Below are positions 8,132 through 17,112 of a DNA stretch of 39,844 bases, one piece after another. A program made the translations under genes and the position numbers. The notes under the pieces are model-generated. The model was not told where the DNA came from. It searched no databases and worked only from the letters and a program-made list of their open reading frames with translations. Each line of letters starts with the position of its first letter. Within the stretch, counting starts at the first letter, position 1. This DNA is from an uncultured bacterium. Lineage in GTDB: Bacteria; Cyanobacteriota; Vampirovibrionia; Gastranaerophilales; Gastranaerophilaceae. The stretch spans positions 1 through 39,844 of the forward strand of contig URHD01000008.1 of assembly GCA_900547585.1 (NCBI GenBank). Direction: 5' to 3'.

Positions 8132-9022
8132 TTATTTATTTGGAGCTTGCACTGCAACCGGAACAGGCACAGGAACAACCGTTTTTACGGGAACAATCAC
8201 CTTTTTAGAACGGGCATTCGAAGCAAAATCAGCCGCAGCCGCAGCAATACCCGCGCCCAGCGCACCCCATAAAGCGTATTTTTTAGCTTTTGAAGATTTG
8301 AACTCATCTACGACAAATTTACGAAATTCGTTCTTCTTATCCGAGAAAGTTTCCCGGACAAAGTTCGCTGTTTGAACGCCGCAGGCGAGATTTGCCTCTC
8401 TTACCTTGACTGTTTTGCCGGCGAGATCAACGTATTTGTCAACTCTGCCTTTTAGAAATCCAATTGCCTCATCAATATTTTTAAATGACTTAATTTCAGC
8501 TTTTTTTGCATCATTAATCACGGTAAACTCGTTCGGATTGTTCTGTATAAACTTGTTCAAAAGGCTTTTTTCCATTTCAGAGCCCGGGTTGATATTAGGA
8601 TCAACTTTTTGAAGAGTTTCAATATGACTTTCGAGTTTGGCGATTTTATCATCGAGATGATTTAAAATAGCGGTAGTATCATTATTTCTGCCAATGATTG
8701 AAGCAGTTTTTCTGATTTCTTTCGGGCTGTTATCAGCCAAATTCAGAACTTCGAGGAGATTTTGCTGCTTTTGGGAAAGCTTTTTGTTTTCTTCCATTGC
8801 TCCGGCGATTTTTCTTAAAGATTTTTGCGTGGATTTAAGCTCTCTTTTGCCGATTTTATCAATGGTTTGTGAATATTCAAATATATCAGGCTTTACAAAA
8901 TTTCCCGCTGCAACACCGGCGGCCGCACCCCAGAAAGCGCCTGTTACGCCTGCAACAGCGGCGTCTTTTTTCTGTTCTCGTTTTTGTGCTTGCAGTCTAG
9001 CTGAAATTCTGTTGACTTCCAT
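8132..9022 (-). CDS. Unknown protein with two Gly/Ala-rich membrane segments and coiled coil
   Basis: I do not recognise a family. Starting at MEVNRISAR (AGGAAA Shine-Dalgarno just upstream; an earlier in-frame ATG lacks one), the 296-aa product has a short basic N-terminus. A Gly/Ala-rich hydrophobic segment at about 21-43 has glycine-zipper spacing. A long charged helical region with coiled-coil character follows (about 50-240), then a second Gly/Ala-rich segment at about 249-268 and a C-terminal tail of repeated Pro-Val. This suggests a membrane-associated, self-assembling protein. It diverges from the operon at 9427-15683, whose membrane proteins also end in a hydrophobic segment plus a basic tail. 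A shared cell-envelope role is possible but unproven. Confidence 0.75.
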   Translation of the reverse strand: MEVNRISARLQAQKREQKKDAAVAGVTGAFWGAAAGVAAGNFVKPDIFEYSQTIDKIGKRELKSTQKSLRKIAGAMEENKKLSQKQQNLLEVLNLADNSPKEIRKTASIIGRNNDTTAILNHLDDKIAKLESHIETLQKVDPNINPGSEMEKSLLNKFIQNNPNEFTVINDAKKAEIKSFKNIDEAIGFLKGRVDKYVDLAGKTVKVREANLACGVQTANFVRETFSDKKNEFRKFVVDEFKSSKAKKYALWGALGAGIAAAAADFASNARSKKVIVPVKTVVPVPVPVAVQAPNK

Positions 9023-9426
9023 GATGTTTCCTTTTTCTTTCACACAATAATTTTAAACCCGGGGATAAAATTTTTTGCCACCATGTAGCGGTAAATTTAT
9101 AATAATTTATGTTAAAATCCTATCACACAAGGCTTTACACCGCAATATCCCTCCTAAATATTTCTTTACAATCCAAAATTAGTTATACATGCGGGTAATT
9201 TACATGCTTTGCCGCCATAAAGTAAAATTTTTTACGAAAATCTGCATTCTAAACAGAAGAATTTTTCTAAAAAAAACGAATATTACAAAATGTAAAAAAG
9301 ATTTTTTCTGCAAAAACCTGTGATAGACTGGTTTTTAGAAAAAAGGTTAAATTTTTCTGTTTTTTGATGGCAAAAAATAATTTTTACTGATTTTATCTAA
9401 TCAGGTCATGTGATTCAAGGGAAATA
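9023..9426. other. A/T-rich divergent intergenic region
   Basis: About 400 bp separate the divergent genes at 9022 and 9427. It is A/T rich with long A and T runs. It must carry promoters for both directions, but I cannot pick out a convincing -35/-10 pair. A Shine-Dalgarno-like AAGGGAAA lies just upstream of the ATG at 9427. No gene, strong hairpin or terminator is visible. Confidence 0.4.
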
Positions 9427-10533
9427 ATGGCAAGTATTTCAACAATTAACGGGTTAAATTACGAAAATTACGGCACAAAAGCCATGCCGGAGAATTCTCT
9501 GTCTTTCGGGAAAAAAGAGAAAAAAATCGTCACACCCGAAGAGTACAAACACGATGGAATCGTAGGCAAAAACCCTGTTTCCAGATTTCTGGTAAATACG
9601 GAAAAAACCGCCAATATTCCGCTTGTTCATTTTCCCAGAGGATTAGGCGGAGCACCTGATTATACATTTTATGAATTTTTACAGACCGCAAAATTCCCCT
9701 ATTACGTAGGCGGGCCGATTCTTGCGTCGCTTTTTTATGCGGGGATAAAATTTGACGCTTTCAAATCCGCAAAACCCGCCAAAAACGTCGCAAAACACAT
9801 GGCTCTGGGTGTCGGTTTTTATTATGCTGGTGCAATGCTAGCAAAATCACTTGTTAACACGACCTTAAAACTTTCGCGCGGCATTGACCTCAATCAGCCT
9901 TACAGAAAAATCATCCCGACCTCAACAAACCAGACCGGCGCTTTCCAGAAAGACATTGAATATCACAATCTTTTTGAAAGCATTGACTTCACAAGATGGG
10001 ATTTGCTTTATAAAGATGGCGAAAATACACAGGATATCAACAAAAAATACAACAAACTTGCTAAAAAATTCGGTTTGAGAGATTCCAACCCGAACGACGC
10101 GGATTCGACGCTAAAACCACTTATAAGAAAAACTATTGCAATGGGCAGAGCATGGCAATACGCTCTAACAGCTTGTTTTGTTACTCTCGGAATCGGCATG
10201 GCAAACCAGAAAGCCTGGGAAACCGACAATTTTGTCGGATTCAGACACCAGATAAGACATGGAATCTTTGGAAAAGAAGTTCCTGATGAAATGCGCATAC
10301 AAACAGCAAAAAGCCTGTTTAACGATTACATGTGGACGCCATTTAAGGAAAGTTTCAAAGAATTCTGGAAAGGTCAGAACAAAACAACATCAATTGCAGG
10401 AAAAGCTACTATTATTACTACAGCGGCGGCGCTTGTGCTTGCTAATTATTTAATCCTCACAAAAACCTCCGCAAAAAACCACAAGACTGAACGTACTACG
10501 GGAAACAAACCACAAGAGGTAAAAAAACAGTAA
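9427..10533 (+). CDS. Unknown multi-pass membrane protein, first gene of a lineage-type operon
   Basis: No known family is recognised. The product is 368 aa, with no cleavable signal peptide and an N-terminal tag-like SLSFGKK at about 24-30. Hydrophobic segments lie near 90-107, 122-146, 241-260 and 322-345, and the C-terminus is basic. Between the second and third segments is a module that recurs in the next gene: RGIDLN (151-156), WDLL (191-194), then KKYNKLAKKFGL before the third segment. In the next gene this is TGVDIN, WDLF and YEYLNKIGDKLGV before a hydrophobic segment. The two proteins are therefore probably paralogous over this core. The next gene starts after a 1-nt gap, so they are co-translated. 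Function unknown. Confidence 0.8.
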   Translation: MASISTINGLNYENYGTKAMPENSLSFGKKEKKIVTPEEYKHDGIVGKNPVSRFLVNTEKTANIPLVHFPRGLGGAPDYTFYEFLQTAKFPYYVGGPILASLFYAGIKFDAFKSAKPAKNVAKHMALGVGFYYAGAMLAKSLVNTTLKLSRGIDLNQPYRKIIPTSTNQTGAFQKDIEYHNLFESIDFTRWDLLYKDGENTQDINKKYNKLAKKFGLRDSNPNDADSTLKPLIRKTIAMGRAWQYALTACFVTLGIGMANQKAWETDNFVGFRHQIRHGIFGKEVPDEMRIQTAKSLFNDYMWTPFKESFKEFWKGQNKTTSIAGKATIITTAAALVLANYLILTKTSAKNHKTERTTGNKPQEVKKQ

Positions 10534-10534
10534 C

Positions 10535-13500
10535 ATGGCAGGCGATTTGCTTCAAAAACTGAATATCAGCGCACAGCAGCAGGTCAGATTGCAAAAACCG
10601 GCGCAAAATCAGCCTGTTGCGTCAGCTCCGGTTCAAACTCCGATAAAAGAAAAAGGATTGGAGTACCTTCCGGCTGTTACAATTACTCCGGCAAACACAA
10701 CACCCACCGGATTGAAACCCCACAGCCCGGCAGGACGATTGATTAGCGAAAATGTTTTTCAAAGTGCGGGCAGCACAGTAAAAAATTACGCAAATTGTGC
10801 AAAATACTTCTACGACGCAGCTTTCAAAGGCGAAGGAACAGATTATTCCGTAGGCAAGATAAATGACCTTACTGTACGCGCAGGCAGCCTCGGAATTGCG
10901 GGAATTCTTGCGGCAACAAAGGCATTTCCGTTCGCAAAAGGCATGGAGTTCGTCGGGCTCGCAACCTGGTTCGGTTCAATGGCTTTGTGGCCCAGAATTA
11001 TCGGTGCGCCGATAAAAGCAAAAACCGGCGTGGATATTAACTGGAAATACGAAGATTCTTACGGCAGAAGAAAGCCGTTTTTGCAGGATCCGCAGTATCT
11101 TGCATGGGATTTGTTCCGCCATATTGATAAAAACGGAAAATACAATCCGAAAGCTCCGGATTATGAATATTTGAACAAAATCGGCGACAAACTCGGTGTC
11201 CCCAAAGACATAAAAAACAGAAACGAAGCAATTCAGGAAAAAATCAAGCAAGTAGGCATTCAGGGTAATGCTCTGTGGATGTTGACAGCAGGTGTTATGA
11301 CGCCCGTTATCTCCTCCATAGTTGCAGATGCGCTTCAAGAGCCTCTTTCCGGCGGAATAGAATCTTTTAGAACTTCCCGCGCAGAAAAACAGGTCAAAGG
11401 CCTCGAAGCAAAACTCGACAGTGTTCTGAAATCGCCCGAACCGGTTAAAGTAGACAAGCTTGCCGATGCGCTGGGTGTTACGCTTGATAAAGAATTCACT
11501 GCAGGGCTGGAAAAATTTAGCAAAGCCGCACTCACACCTGAAGAAAGCGAAAAATTCATTAAATTTCTTGAAAATGAGCTGATTGGAACCGATTTGATTT
11601 ACGCAATAAAAACCGAAATGAACGGTTCTACGCTCGTAAATAATGTTATCCGTTTTGACGGGCCTATGCAGGACGCCGTTGTCAAAGCAACGGAAGAAAA
11701 GCTTAACCAGATCAAAGCAGCTTCATTCGACACTGCTACGGAATTTTTGAATACAGCTATTGAAAAAACCCTTTCTACGCTTGATAAGAAAAATATTGCA
11801 TATTCTGATGAAACAAAAATCGGCGATTTATTCACAGGATTGAATATCAGAGAAAAACAAAAAATCAGAATCAGCAGCATAAATACACTGCTCCGCCATT
11901 ACAAAGATAAAACCGTAGGCGAATTCAAACAGGCAATCGCCGCCAAAGACAAGAAATTCTTTGGAATCGATTTTATTGACCGCATTAAGCCCCTAACAAG
12001 AGCTGATGTTGACAGAGCAGTAAACATCGGTAACTTTGACAAACGCGCAGACGGTTTGGTTGGATTCGGCCAGACGCATACTTTCAGCCAGATTTTCAAT
12101 AAAGCTCTGGAAAATGCCAAAGCTGCACTTGGAGATACGCAGCAGCTGGATGTCGAATATATTGCAACCCAGCTCAGAGATACCGCAGCTGAAACAGCTA
12201 AAAAATACGAAGTTTCGCTGCTTGATGTTGAGCGCGCAAAAAAACTGATTACACTGGCGAAAATTCAACGGGCAGTGGAAAATCAAATCGACAAACTCGC
12301 CAAAGCTACAATTCAAGACATTTCAGAGGCTGTCACCGCAAATAACTGGCAAAAAGTTCCTAAAAAATACTTCAAAGCAATGGGTTTCACAAATTCAGAA
12401 ATCAGAGAGCTCGCGACAGCAAGCACAACAAAAGCTTCTGAAATTATGATTGAGAAATTCTCGTCAATTTCAAAAGATCCCGCAAAATTCGAAAAAGTTG
12501 TAAAAGAAATCGCAAAATACGCAGGCCCCGCAATTTCAAAAGAAGAAAAAGCACTCATGAACATAATCGGCAATTTTGAAAACCCGGGCCCGCTGCTCAA
12601 ACTCAAAGACACAATCCAAAAAGCCGCTGCTGCAGAAGGTTTTTCCAACACTATAACGGACGCCGTTGAAAAACATTTCTCCGGCAAGGCCAGAGAGCTC
12701 CAGTCAAAAGTCAAAAACACGACTAATTCTTTCGGAAAGCTCATAAAAGCCCTCGATTCGTTCCGTGAAATTGACGAATTCGTAATAAAAGAGCTCGGCT
12801 CAAACTCCGATGAATTCGAAAAACTTTTCAAAACCCAAAGAGGTCTCGACAAATTCTATACTTTCAAAGGTTTTGAATATGAAGAAGCAAAATCCTCGCT
12901 GACAATGTTCTTGAAACGTGCATTTATTGAAAATGCTGATATAAACAACTGGCAGACAAAATTTGAATCTGCACTGGACGGAAATCCCCGCGGAATCAAA
13001 CATTCAAAAGAACTTCTTATGGATTTGAATGCGTTTATGTACGGTGATTTTTCAGAATCCTGCGCAAAACTCCTCCCTCAAGAGCTCGCCAAAAAATTAA
13101 GCGCAAACAGTATTGAAATGGGCTTCAGATTTATGCCTATGAACAACAAACTTTTACTCCATGTTTCCGGTGCAAACACAAACAGGGCCTGGGGTTATGT
13201 TGAAGATATGCTCGGCAAGTATAAAAATATTCCTCAAATGACAGAAAAAGAAAAGGCGGCTTTTGCGCATCAAATCGAAGTAATTGAGCACATGATTGAG
13301 GCAAGAAAATTCGAGCTTCACATCAATGACATAGTGAATATGAAAAAAGGAATCAACAAAATCAAAGAAGGTCTGACCAAATTTGATGCAGGCTTCAATC
13401 CGTGGGATTTGAAAGAATTATTCGGCAGAAAACTCGGACAGGATCGCACTGCTAATGTTATTCTGTCAGAACAGACAGGAAAAGGCATTACTGAATTCAC

Positions 13501-13675
13501 CGCGGATGCAGCAAGAAACTTCCGCTCCAGAAATAAATGGACAAAACTCGTCTGGGGGCTTTTTGCCGGAACAACAGCGCTTTCTGCTCTGGTAATATCA
13601 CAAATGGGCAAAAAGAACTACTTTAACCGTGATATCTATGCAAAAAAGGAGGGTTTAAATGCAAATAATAAATAA
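10535..13675 (+). CDS. Very large unknown, mostly helical membrane-anchored protein
   Basis: The product is 1046 aa with no recognised family. A Gln/Pro/Ala-rich N-terminus (1-60) precedes hydrophobic stretches near 116-160, then the core shared with the gene at 9427 (TGVDIN near 164-169, WDLF 191-194, YEYLNKIGDKLGV about 210-222), and a hydrophobic segment near 245-266. About 700 residues of charged, predominantly helical sequence follow. A final hydrophobic helix lies at about 1005-1024 with a basic tail. A large domain held between membrane anchors is one reading. The gene starts 1 nt after its upstream neighbour and overlaps the GH13 gene by 17 nt, so the three are one operon. The long helical part suggests a scaffold, not an enzyme. 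Confidence 0.8.
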   Translation: MAGDLLQKLNISAQQQVRLQKPAQNQPVASAPVQTPIKEKGLEYLPAVTITPANTTPTGLKPHSPAGRLISENVFQSAGSTVKNYANCAKYFYDAAFKGEGTDYSVGKINDLTVRAGSLGIAGILAATKAFPFAKGMEFVGLATWFGSMALWPRIIGAPIKAKTGVDINWKYEDSYGRRKPFLQDPQYLAWDLFRHIDKNGKYNPKAPDYEYLNKIGDKLGVPKDIKNRNEAIQEKIKQVGIQGNALWMLTAGVMTPVISSIVADALQEPLSGGIESFRTSRAEKQVKGLEAKLDSVLKSPEPVKVDKLADALGVTLDKEFTAGLEKFSKAALTPEESEKFIKFLENELIGTDLIYAIKTEMNGSTLVNNVIRFDGPMQDAVVKATEEKLNQIKAASFDTATEFLNTAIEKTLSTLDKKNIAYSDETKIGDLFTGLNIREKQKIRISSINTLLRHYKDKTVGEFKQAIAAKDKKFFGIDFIDRIKPLTRADVDRAVNIGNFDKRADGLVGFGQTHTFSQIFNKALENAKAALGDTQQLDVEYIATQLRDTAAETAKKYEVSLLDVERAKKLITLAKIQRAVENQIDKLAKATIQDISEAVTANNWQKVPKKYFKAMGFTNSEIRELATASTTKASEIMIEKFSSISKDPAKFEKVVKEIAKYAGPAISKEEKALMNIIGNFENPGPLLKLKDTIQKAAAAEGFSNTITDAVEKHFSGKARELQSKVKNTTNSFGKLIKALDSFREIDEFVIKELGSNSDEFEKLFKTQRGLDKFYTFKGFEYEEAKSSLTMFLKRAFIENADINNWQTKFESALDGNPRGIKHSKELLMDLNAFMYGDFSESCAKLLPQELAKKLSANSIEMGFRFMPMNNKLLLHVSGANTNRAWGYVEDMLGKYKNIPQMTEKEKAAFAHQIEVIEHMIEARKFELHINDIVNMKKGINKIKEGLTKFDAGFNPWDLKELFGRKLGQDRTANVILSEQTGKGITEFTADAARNFRSRNKWTKLVWGLFAGTTALSALVISQMGKKNYFNRDIYAKKEGLNANNK

Positions 13676-15683
13676 TTACCATCCTGTTTTTGCAAAACAA
13701 AATAATTTTAAAGGTTCCTTGATGGATTACCTTTCAAAACCTGCCATACAGCCATCCGGCGAAGTTCAACCGGTTCAGAATGCACCTGCTGCTGCGGTTA
13801 CAGCTGCTTATATGAAAGTTGATGCACCTGAGCTTGAAAAATTAAGAAAAATCGGTGCCGGAAATTTGCTTCTTGCAATGACAACAGCTGCTTCTAAAGC
13901 CAATGCAGCTGCTGCACCTGCAAAAGTAGAAGAACCTAAAACAGAAAAGCTCGAGGGATATAAAAACAACCTCCGCTCAATGTTCCAGAACAATCAGGTT
14001 GTAATTTACGCAATGGTACCGAGGATTTTCAACGCAAAAGACAAAAATGGCAACCGTTTGATTGAAGAAGGTGAAGAAAAAGGCACATTCCTCAACATGA
14101 TTGAGCGTCTCGACGAATTAAAATCATACGGCGTAAACACTCTCCACTGGCTCCCGATTAACCCGCCCGGAACAATCGCAGCAAAAGGCAGCGCGGGTTC
14201 TGTTTATGCGCCTCTTGATTATTTGACGATTGACCCTGCGCTTGACGACCCGAACAACCCGAAATCCGTAAAAGAAGAATGCAAAGAAGCAATAAACGAA
14301 TGCCACAAACGCGGAATCAAAGTTATGATTGACCTCCCGAGCTGTATGTCGGTTGATTTGTACGATGCAAGGCCCGATTTGAGGGCAGAAGACGCCTCAG
14401 GAAACCCGAAAACCCCCGAGGGCTGGGAAGATATCCGTATGTTCGAACCCTGGGCAGATCAGGACAAGAGAATTTTGAATCCGGCATTGATGAAATATCA
14501 TAAAGATTTTATTGATATGTGCATTGATTTGGGAATTGACGGAATAAGAGCCGACGTTGCACGTGCTAAACCTGTTGAGTTCTGGGATGAGTTGATTACT
14601 TACACAAGAAGAAAAGACCCTGAATTTGCGTTCCTTGCAGAATCTTACACCTACGAAGACGCTTCTCCGATTAAAAACATGCCGGCAGACCGTCCCGAGG
14701 AACTTCTTGAATCAGGATTTGACTCTTATTACGGTCAGTACCACATTTTCCCGAGCTGGAATTCAGAAGAATTTCACCAGTTTGTAAAAGACAACCTGAA
14801 AATGTCCGAAAAATATGACAAAGGCAAATCGCTCATCGGTTCTTTTGCAACCCATGACGACAAAAGCCCGATGTCCAACGGCGGCGCTGATTACTGCATG
14901 ATGACAAGTGCAATTCAGGCTACTTTACCAATGACAAACCCTTACATTGTAACCGGTTTTGAAACAGGTGATGACTACATTTATCCGTATGGCAAAAAAT
15001 ATGTTGACAAAACTTTCAACGAGCTGATGAAAAATCCTGTTTACAAAGACACAGTAGATTCTTTGCTCCAGAGCGAATCATATTCAAAAAATATCAACCT
15101 GCCCAAGCTTTTGAACAGCGAGGACGCAAATCTTAAAATTGCAGAACTTGCCAAAAAACCCGAGTACAAAAAGCTCGTAACTTACTTTACGAACTTTATG
15201 CTCACAAAAGACAACATAAAACACTATGTTCACCCGGAATTCCTTGATATTTTCAACGAATCAGCAAAACCTGAGGGCAAACATCCCGAAATCGGCCGGC
15301 ATTTCGCTCAGCTGATGAATGTTTTCAGAAAACAGTACGAAAATGTCATCACAAAAGGTTCATATATTGAGCTTAAAGTCGATGGAAACAAACGCAAAGA
15401 CATAATCGCCTACGCGCGCCATTATCAAGGCAAAACCCTTGTGGTAATAGCGAATAAAGACGTAAACTCCAGAGAAAGAGTTACCGTAAAAGTTCCCGGC
15501 TTGAAATCCACGCAGATTCTCAAAGACCTGAGCCCCGAATACGGCAACCCGAGCAGATATCAGGCGCAGGATGGCGCAATAAAACTTGAACTCGGCGCTG
15601 CAAGAGCTCATATTTTTGAAATCGACACTCCTGATATTGAAAAAGCGTTCAAACCATCAGAAGTTTACAGGCAAAATTTATAA
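13659..15683 (+). CDS. GH13 (alpha-amylase family) glycosidase or transglycosidase with N-terminal tag
   Basis: This 674-aa protein has a (beta/alpha)8 glycoside hydrolase family 13 domain from about residue 100. The catalytic triad is visible: nucleophile Asp299 in GIRADVA, acid/base Glu328 in FLAESY, and stabiliser Asp400 in FATHDD. It should act on alpha-glucans such as starch, glycogen or maltooligosaccharides. The beta-3 motif, usually D-x-x-x-N-H, reads DLPSCM near 225-230, so the conserved His is missing. This hints at an unusual subfamily or altered subsite. The N-terminus has no signal peptide but carries NNFKGS at 15-20 and an Ala-rich linker to about 95. A strong AAGGAGGG precedes the ATG. 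It overlaps the 1046-aa gene and ends 11 bp before convergent wecB. Confidence 0.88.
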   Translation: MQIINNYHPVFAKQNNFKGSLMDYLSKPAIQPSGEVQPVQNAPAAAVTAAYMKVDAPELEKLRKIGAGNLLLAMTTAASKANAAAAPAKVEEPKTEKLEGYKNNLRSMFQNNQVVIYAMVPRIFNAKDKNGNRLIEEGEEKGTFLNMIERLDELKSYGVNTLHWLPINPPGTIAAKGSAGSVYAPLDYLTIDPALDDPNNPKSVKEECKEAINECHKRGIKVMIDLPSCMSVDLYDARPDLRAEDASGNPKTPEGWEDIRMFEPWADQDKRILNPALMKYHKDFIDMCIDLGIDGIRADVARAKPVEFWDELITYTRRKDPEFAFLAESYTYEDASPIKNMPADRPEELLESGFDSYYGQYHIFPSWNSEEFHQFVKDNLKMSEKYDKGKSLIGSFATHDDKSPMSNGGADYCMMTSAIQATLPMTNPYIVTGFETGDDYIYPYGKKYVDKTFNELMKNPVYKDTVDSLLQSESYSKNINLPKLLNSEDANLKIAELAKKPEYKKLVTYFTNFMLTKDNIKHYVHPEFLDIFNESAKPEGKHPEIGRHFAQLMNVFRKQYENVITKGSYIELKVDGNKRKDIIAYARHYQGKTLVVIANKDVNSRERVTVKVPGLKSTQILKDLSPEYGNPSRYQAQDGAIKLELGAARAHIFEIDTPDIEKAFKPSEVYRQNL

Positions 15684-15694
15684 ATTCAAAGGTT

Positions 15695-16810
15695 TTATGC
15701 CTGTTTGAGCTGTTCTGAAAGGATATCAGCAATCCGTTTGCATGCCAGCCCGTCGCCGTATGGATTAATCGCTTCGGACATTTTTTTGTACTCTTCGGGG
15801 TCGTTGAGGAGCTTTTGCACCTCTGAAACGATTTTTTCCGGGTCAGTGCCCACAAGTTTAACTGTTCCATATTCGACTGCTTCGGGGCGTTCGGTTGTGG
15901 AGCGCAAAACGAGCACCGGCTTGCCCAGAGAGGGCGCTTCTTCCTGAACTCCGCCGGAATCTGACATAATAATATGCGATTTTTTCATCAAATTCGCAAA
16001 AGGCGCATATTCAAGAGGCGCAATAAGGTGAATTCTTTCCTTTCCGCCCAAAAGTTCATACACGGGCTTTTGAACATTCGGATTTAAGTGCACGGGGTAA
16101 ACAACCTGAACATCTTTGTTTTTTTCAACGATTTCAAGCACAGCTTTGCAAATATTTCTGATAGGCTCGCCGAAATTTTCCCTTCTGTGCGAGGTCAGCA
16201 GAATCGTTTTCAAATTCGGTTCGAGATTCAGTGACGGAATCTCGCTTTTGTGGTTTTCAACCGTGTATAAAAGCGCGTCAATGACTGTATTTCCGGTTTT
16301 GTAGATATGTTTTTCGGGAATTGAAGATTTTTTCAGATTTTCACACGATGTTTCCGTCGGAGCAAAATGATAGGCGCACACGGCATCCGCAAAAACGCGA
16401 TTTATCTCCTCTGGGAACGGATAATATTTATCAAAAGTCCTCAAACCCGCTTCCACGTGCCCGACAGGGATTTTTGCATAAAAAGCAGAAAGCGCTGCCG
16501 CCATAGAGGTGGTTGTATCGCCGTGAACCAGCACAACATCAGGATTTGCCGCCTCAAAAACCTCTTTCATTTTCAAAAGCACGTCAGACGTGAGCGTCCA
16601 GAGGTTCTGGTTTTCTTTCATGATATCGAGGTCATAATCAGGCTTGATTTCAAAAAGGTTAAGCACCTGATCGAGCATTTGCCTGTGCTGCGCGGTTACG
16701 CAGACAATACTTTCAAATTCGGAGCGTTTTTCGAGTTCTTTTACCAGAGGTGCCATTTTTATTGCCTCGGGGCGCGTTCCGAATACTGTCATGACCTTTA
16801 TTTTAGACAT
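15695..16810 (-). CDS. wecB: UDP-N-acetylglucosamine 2-epimerase (non-hydrolysing)
   Basis: The enzyme interconverts UDP-GlcNAc and UDP-ManNAc, giving ManNAc precursors for surface polysaccharides or teichoic-acid-like polymers. The 371-aa length is normal. Family signatures are FGTRPEAIKMAP near residues 10-21, the VHGDTTTSMAAALSAF block near 95-110, GHVEAGLRT near 117-125, and DSGGVQEEAPSLGKPVLVLR near 281-300, which binds the nucleotide sugar. A clear GGAG lies upstream of the ATG at 16810. No other polysaccharide gene is adjacent. It may also supply envelope sugar for the same surface as the neighbouring lineage proteins, which is inference. Confidence 0.93.
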   Translation of the reverse strand: MSKIKVMTVFGTRPEAIKMAPLVKELEKRSEFESIVCVTAQHRQMLDQVLNLFEIKPDYDLDIMKENQNLWTLTSDVLLKMKEVFEAANPDVVLVHGDTTTSMAAALSAFYAKIPVGHVEAGLRTFDKYYPFPEEINRVFADAVCAYHFAPTETSCENLKKSSIPEKHIYKTGNTVIDALLYTVENHKSEIPSLNLEPNLKTILLTSHRRENFGEPIRNICKAVLEIVEKNKDVQVVYPVHLNPNVQKPVYELLGGKERIHLIAPLEYAPFANLMKKSHIIMSDSGGVQEEAPSLGKPVLVLRSTTERPEAVEYGTVKLVGTDPEKIVSEVQKLLNDPEEYKKMSEAINPYGDGLACKRIADILSEQLKQA

Positions 16811-16904
16811 TTTTAAGCTCCTGATTCCATCTTATTAAGTTATTTTCTCACAAATATGTTTTCAGAATCAATAAAAAACGAGAAAAGTGAGAATTGAAAC
16901 CTAA

Positions 16905-17021
16905 AGAGCTGGGATTTTTCTTTGGAGTGACTATGGAGGAGGGCTCAAAAAGCCTCCGGATAGTTATATTAGACATTGCGTGCCCGGGGGAATCGGAACG
17001 TAAAAGAAAAATCCCAGCTCT
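16905..17021. repeat. Long-armed inverted repeat with 79-nt loop
   Basis: A perfect 19-bp inverted repeat has arms at 16905-16923 and 17003-17021 (AGAGCTGGGATTTTTCTTT and its complement). The 79-nt loop contains a nested hairpin: ACTATGG-AGG pairing with CCTCC-GG-ATAGT around 16929-16966. It sits in the 300-bp region between divergent wecB and the secreted-protein gene at 17113. No U-run follows either arm. Its architecture resembles the element at 32468-32580, and both loops contain CTATGG followed later by AGCCTCC. Confidence 0.75.
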
Positions 17022-17112
17022 ACGGTCTTATCAACCGCCTGAAAGATTAACCCGCCACGGGTATGGTTATTTTTCAAAAAATAAAAGATATTTGAATGGA
17101 CAGGAGAAAATT

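Noticed and set aside
16894..17112. Longer N-terminus for the secreted protein at 17113
   Set aside because: The extra 73 codons run through a perfect 19-bp inverted repeat and would hide a clean signal peptide. The ATG at 17113 has a good ribosome-binding site.
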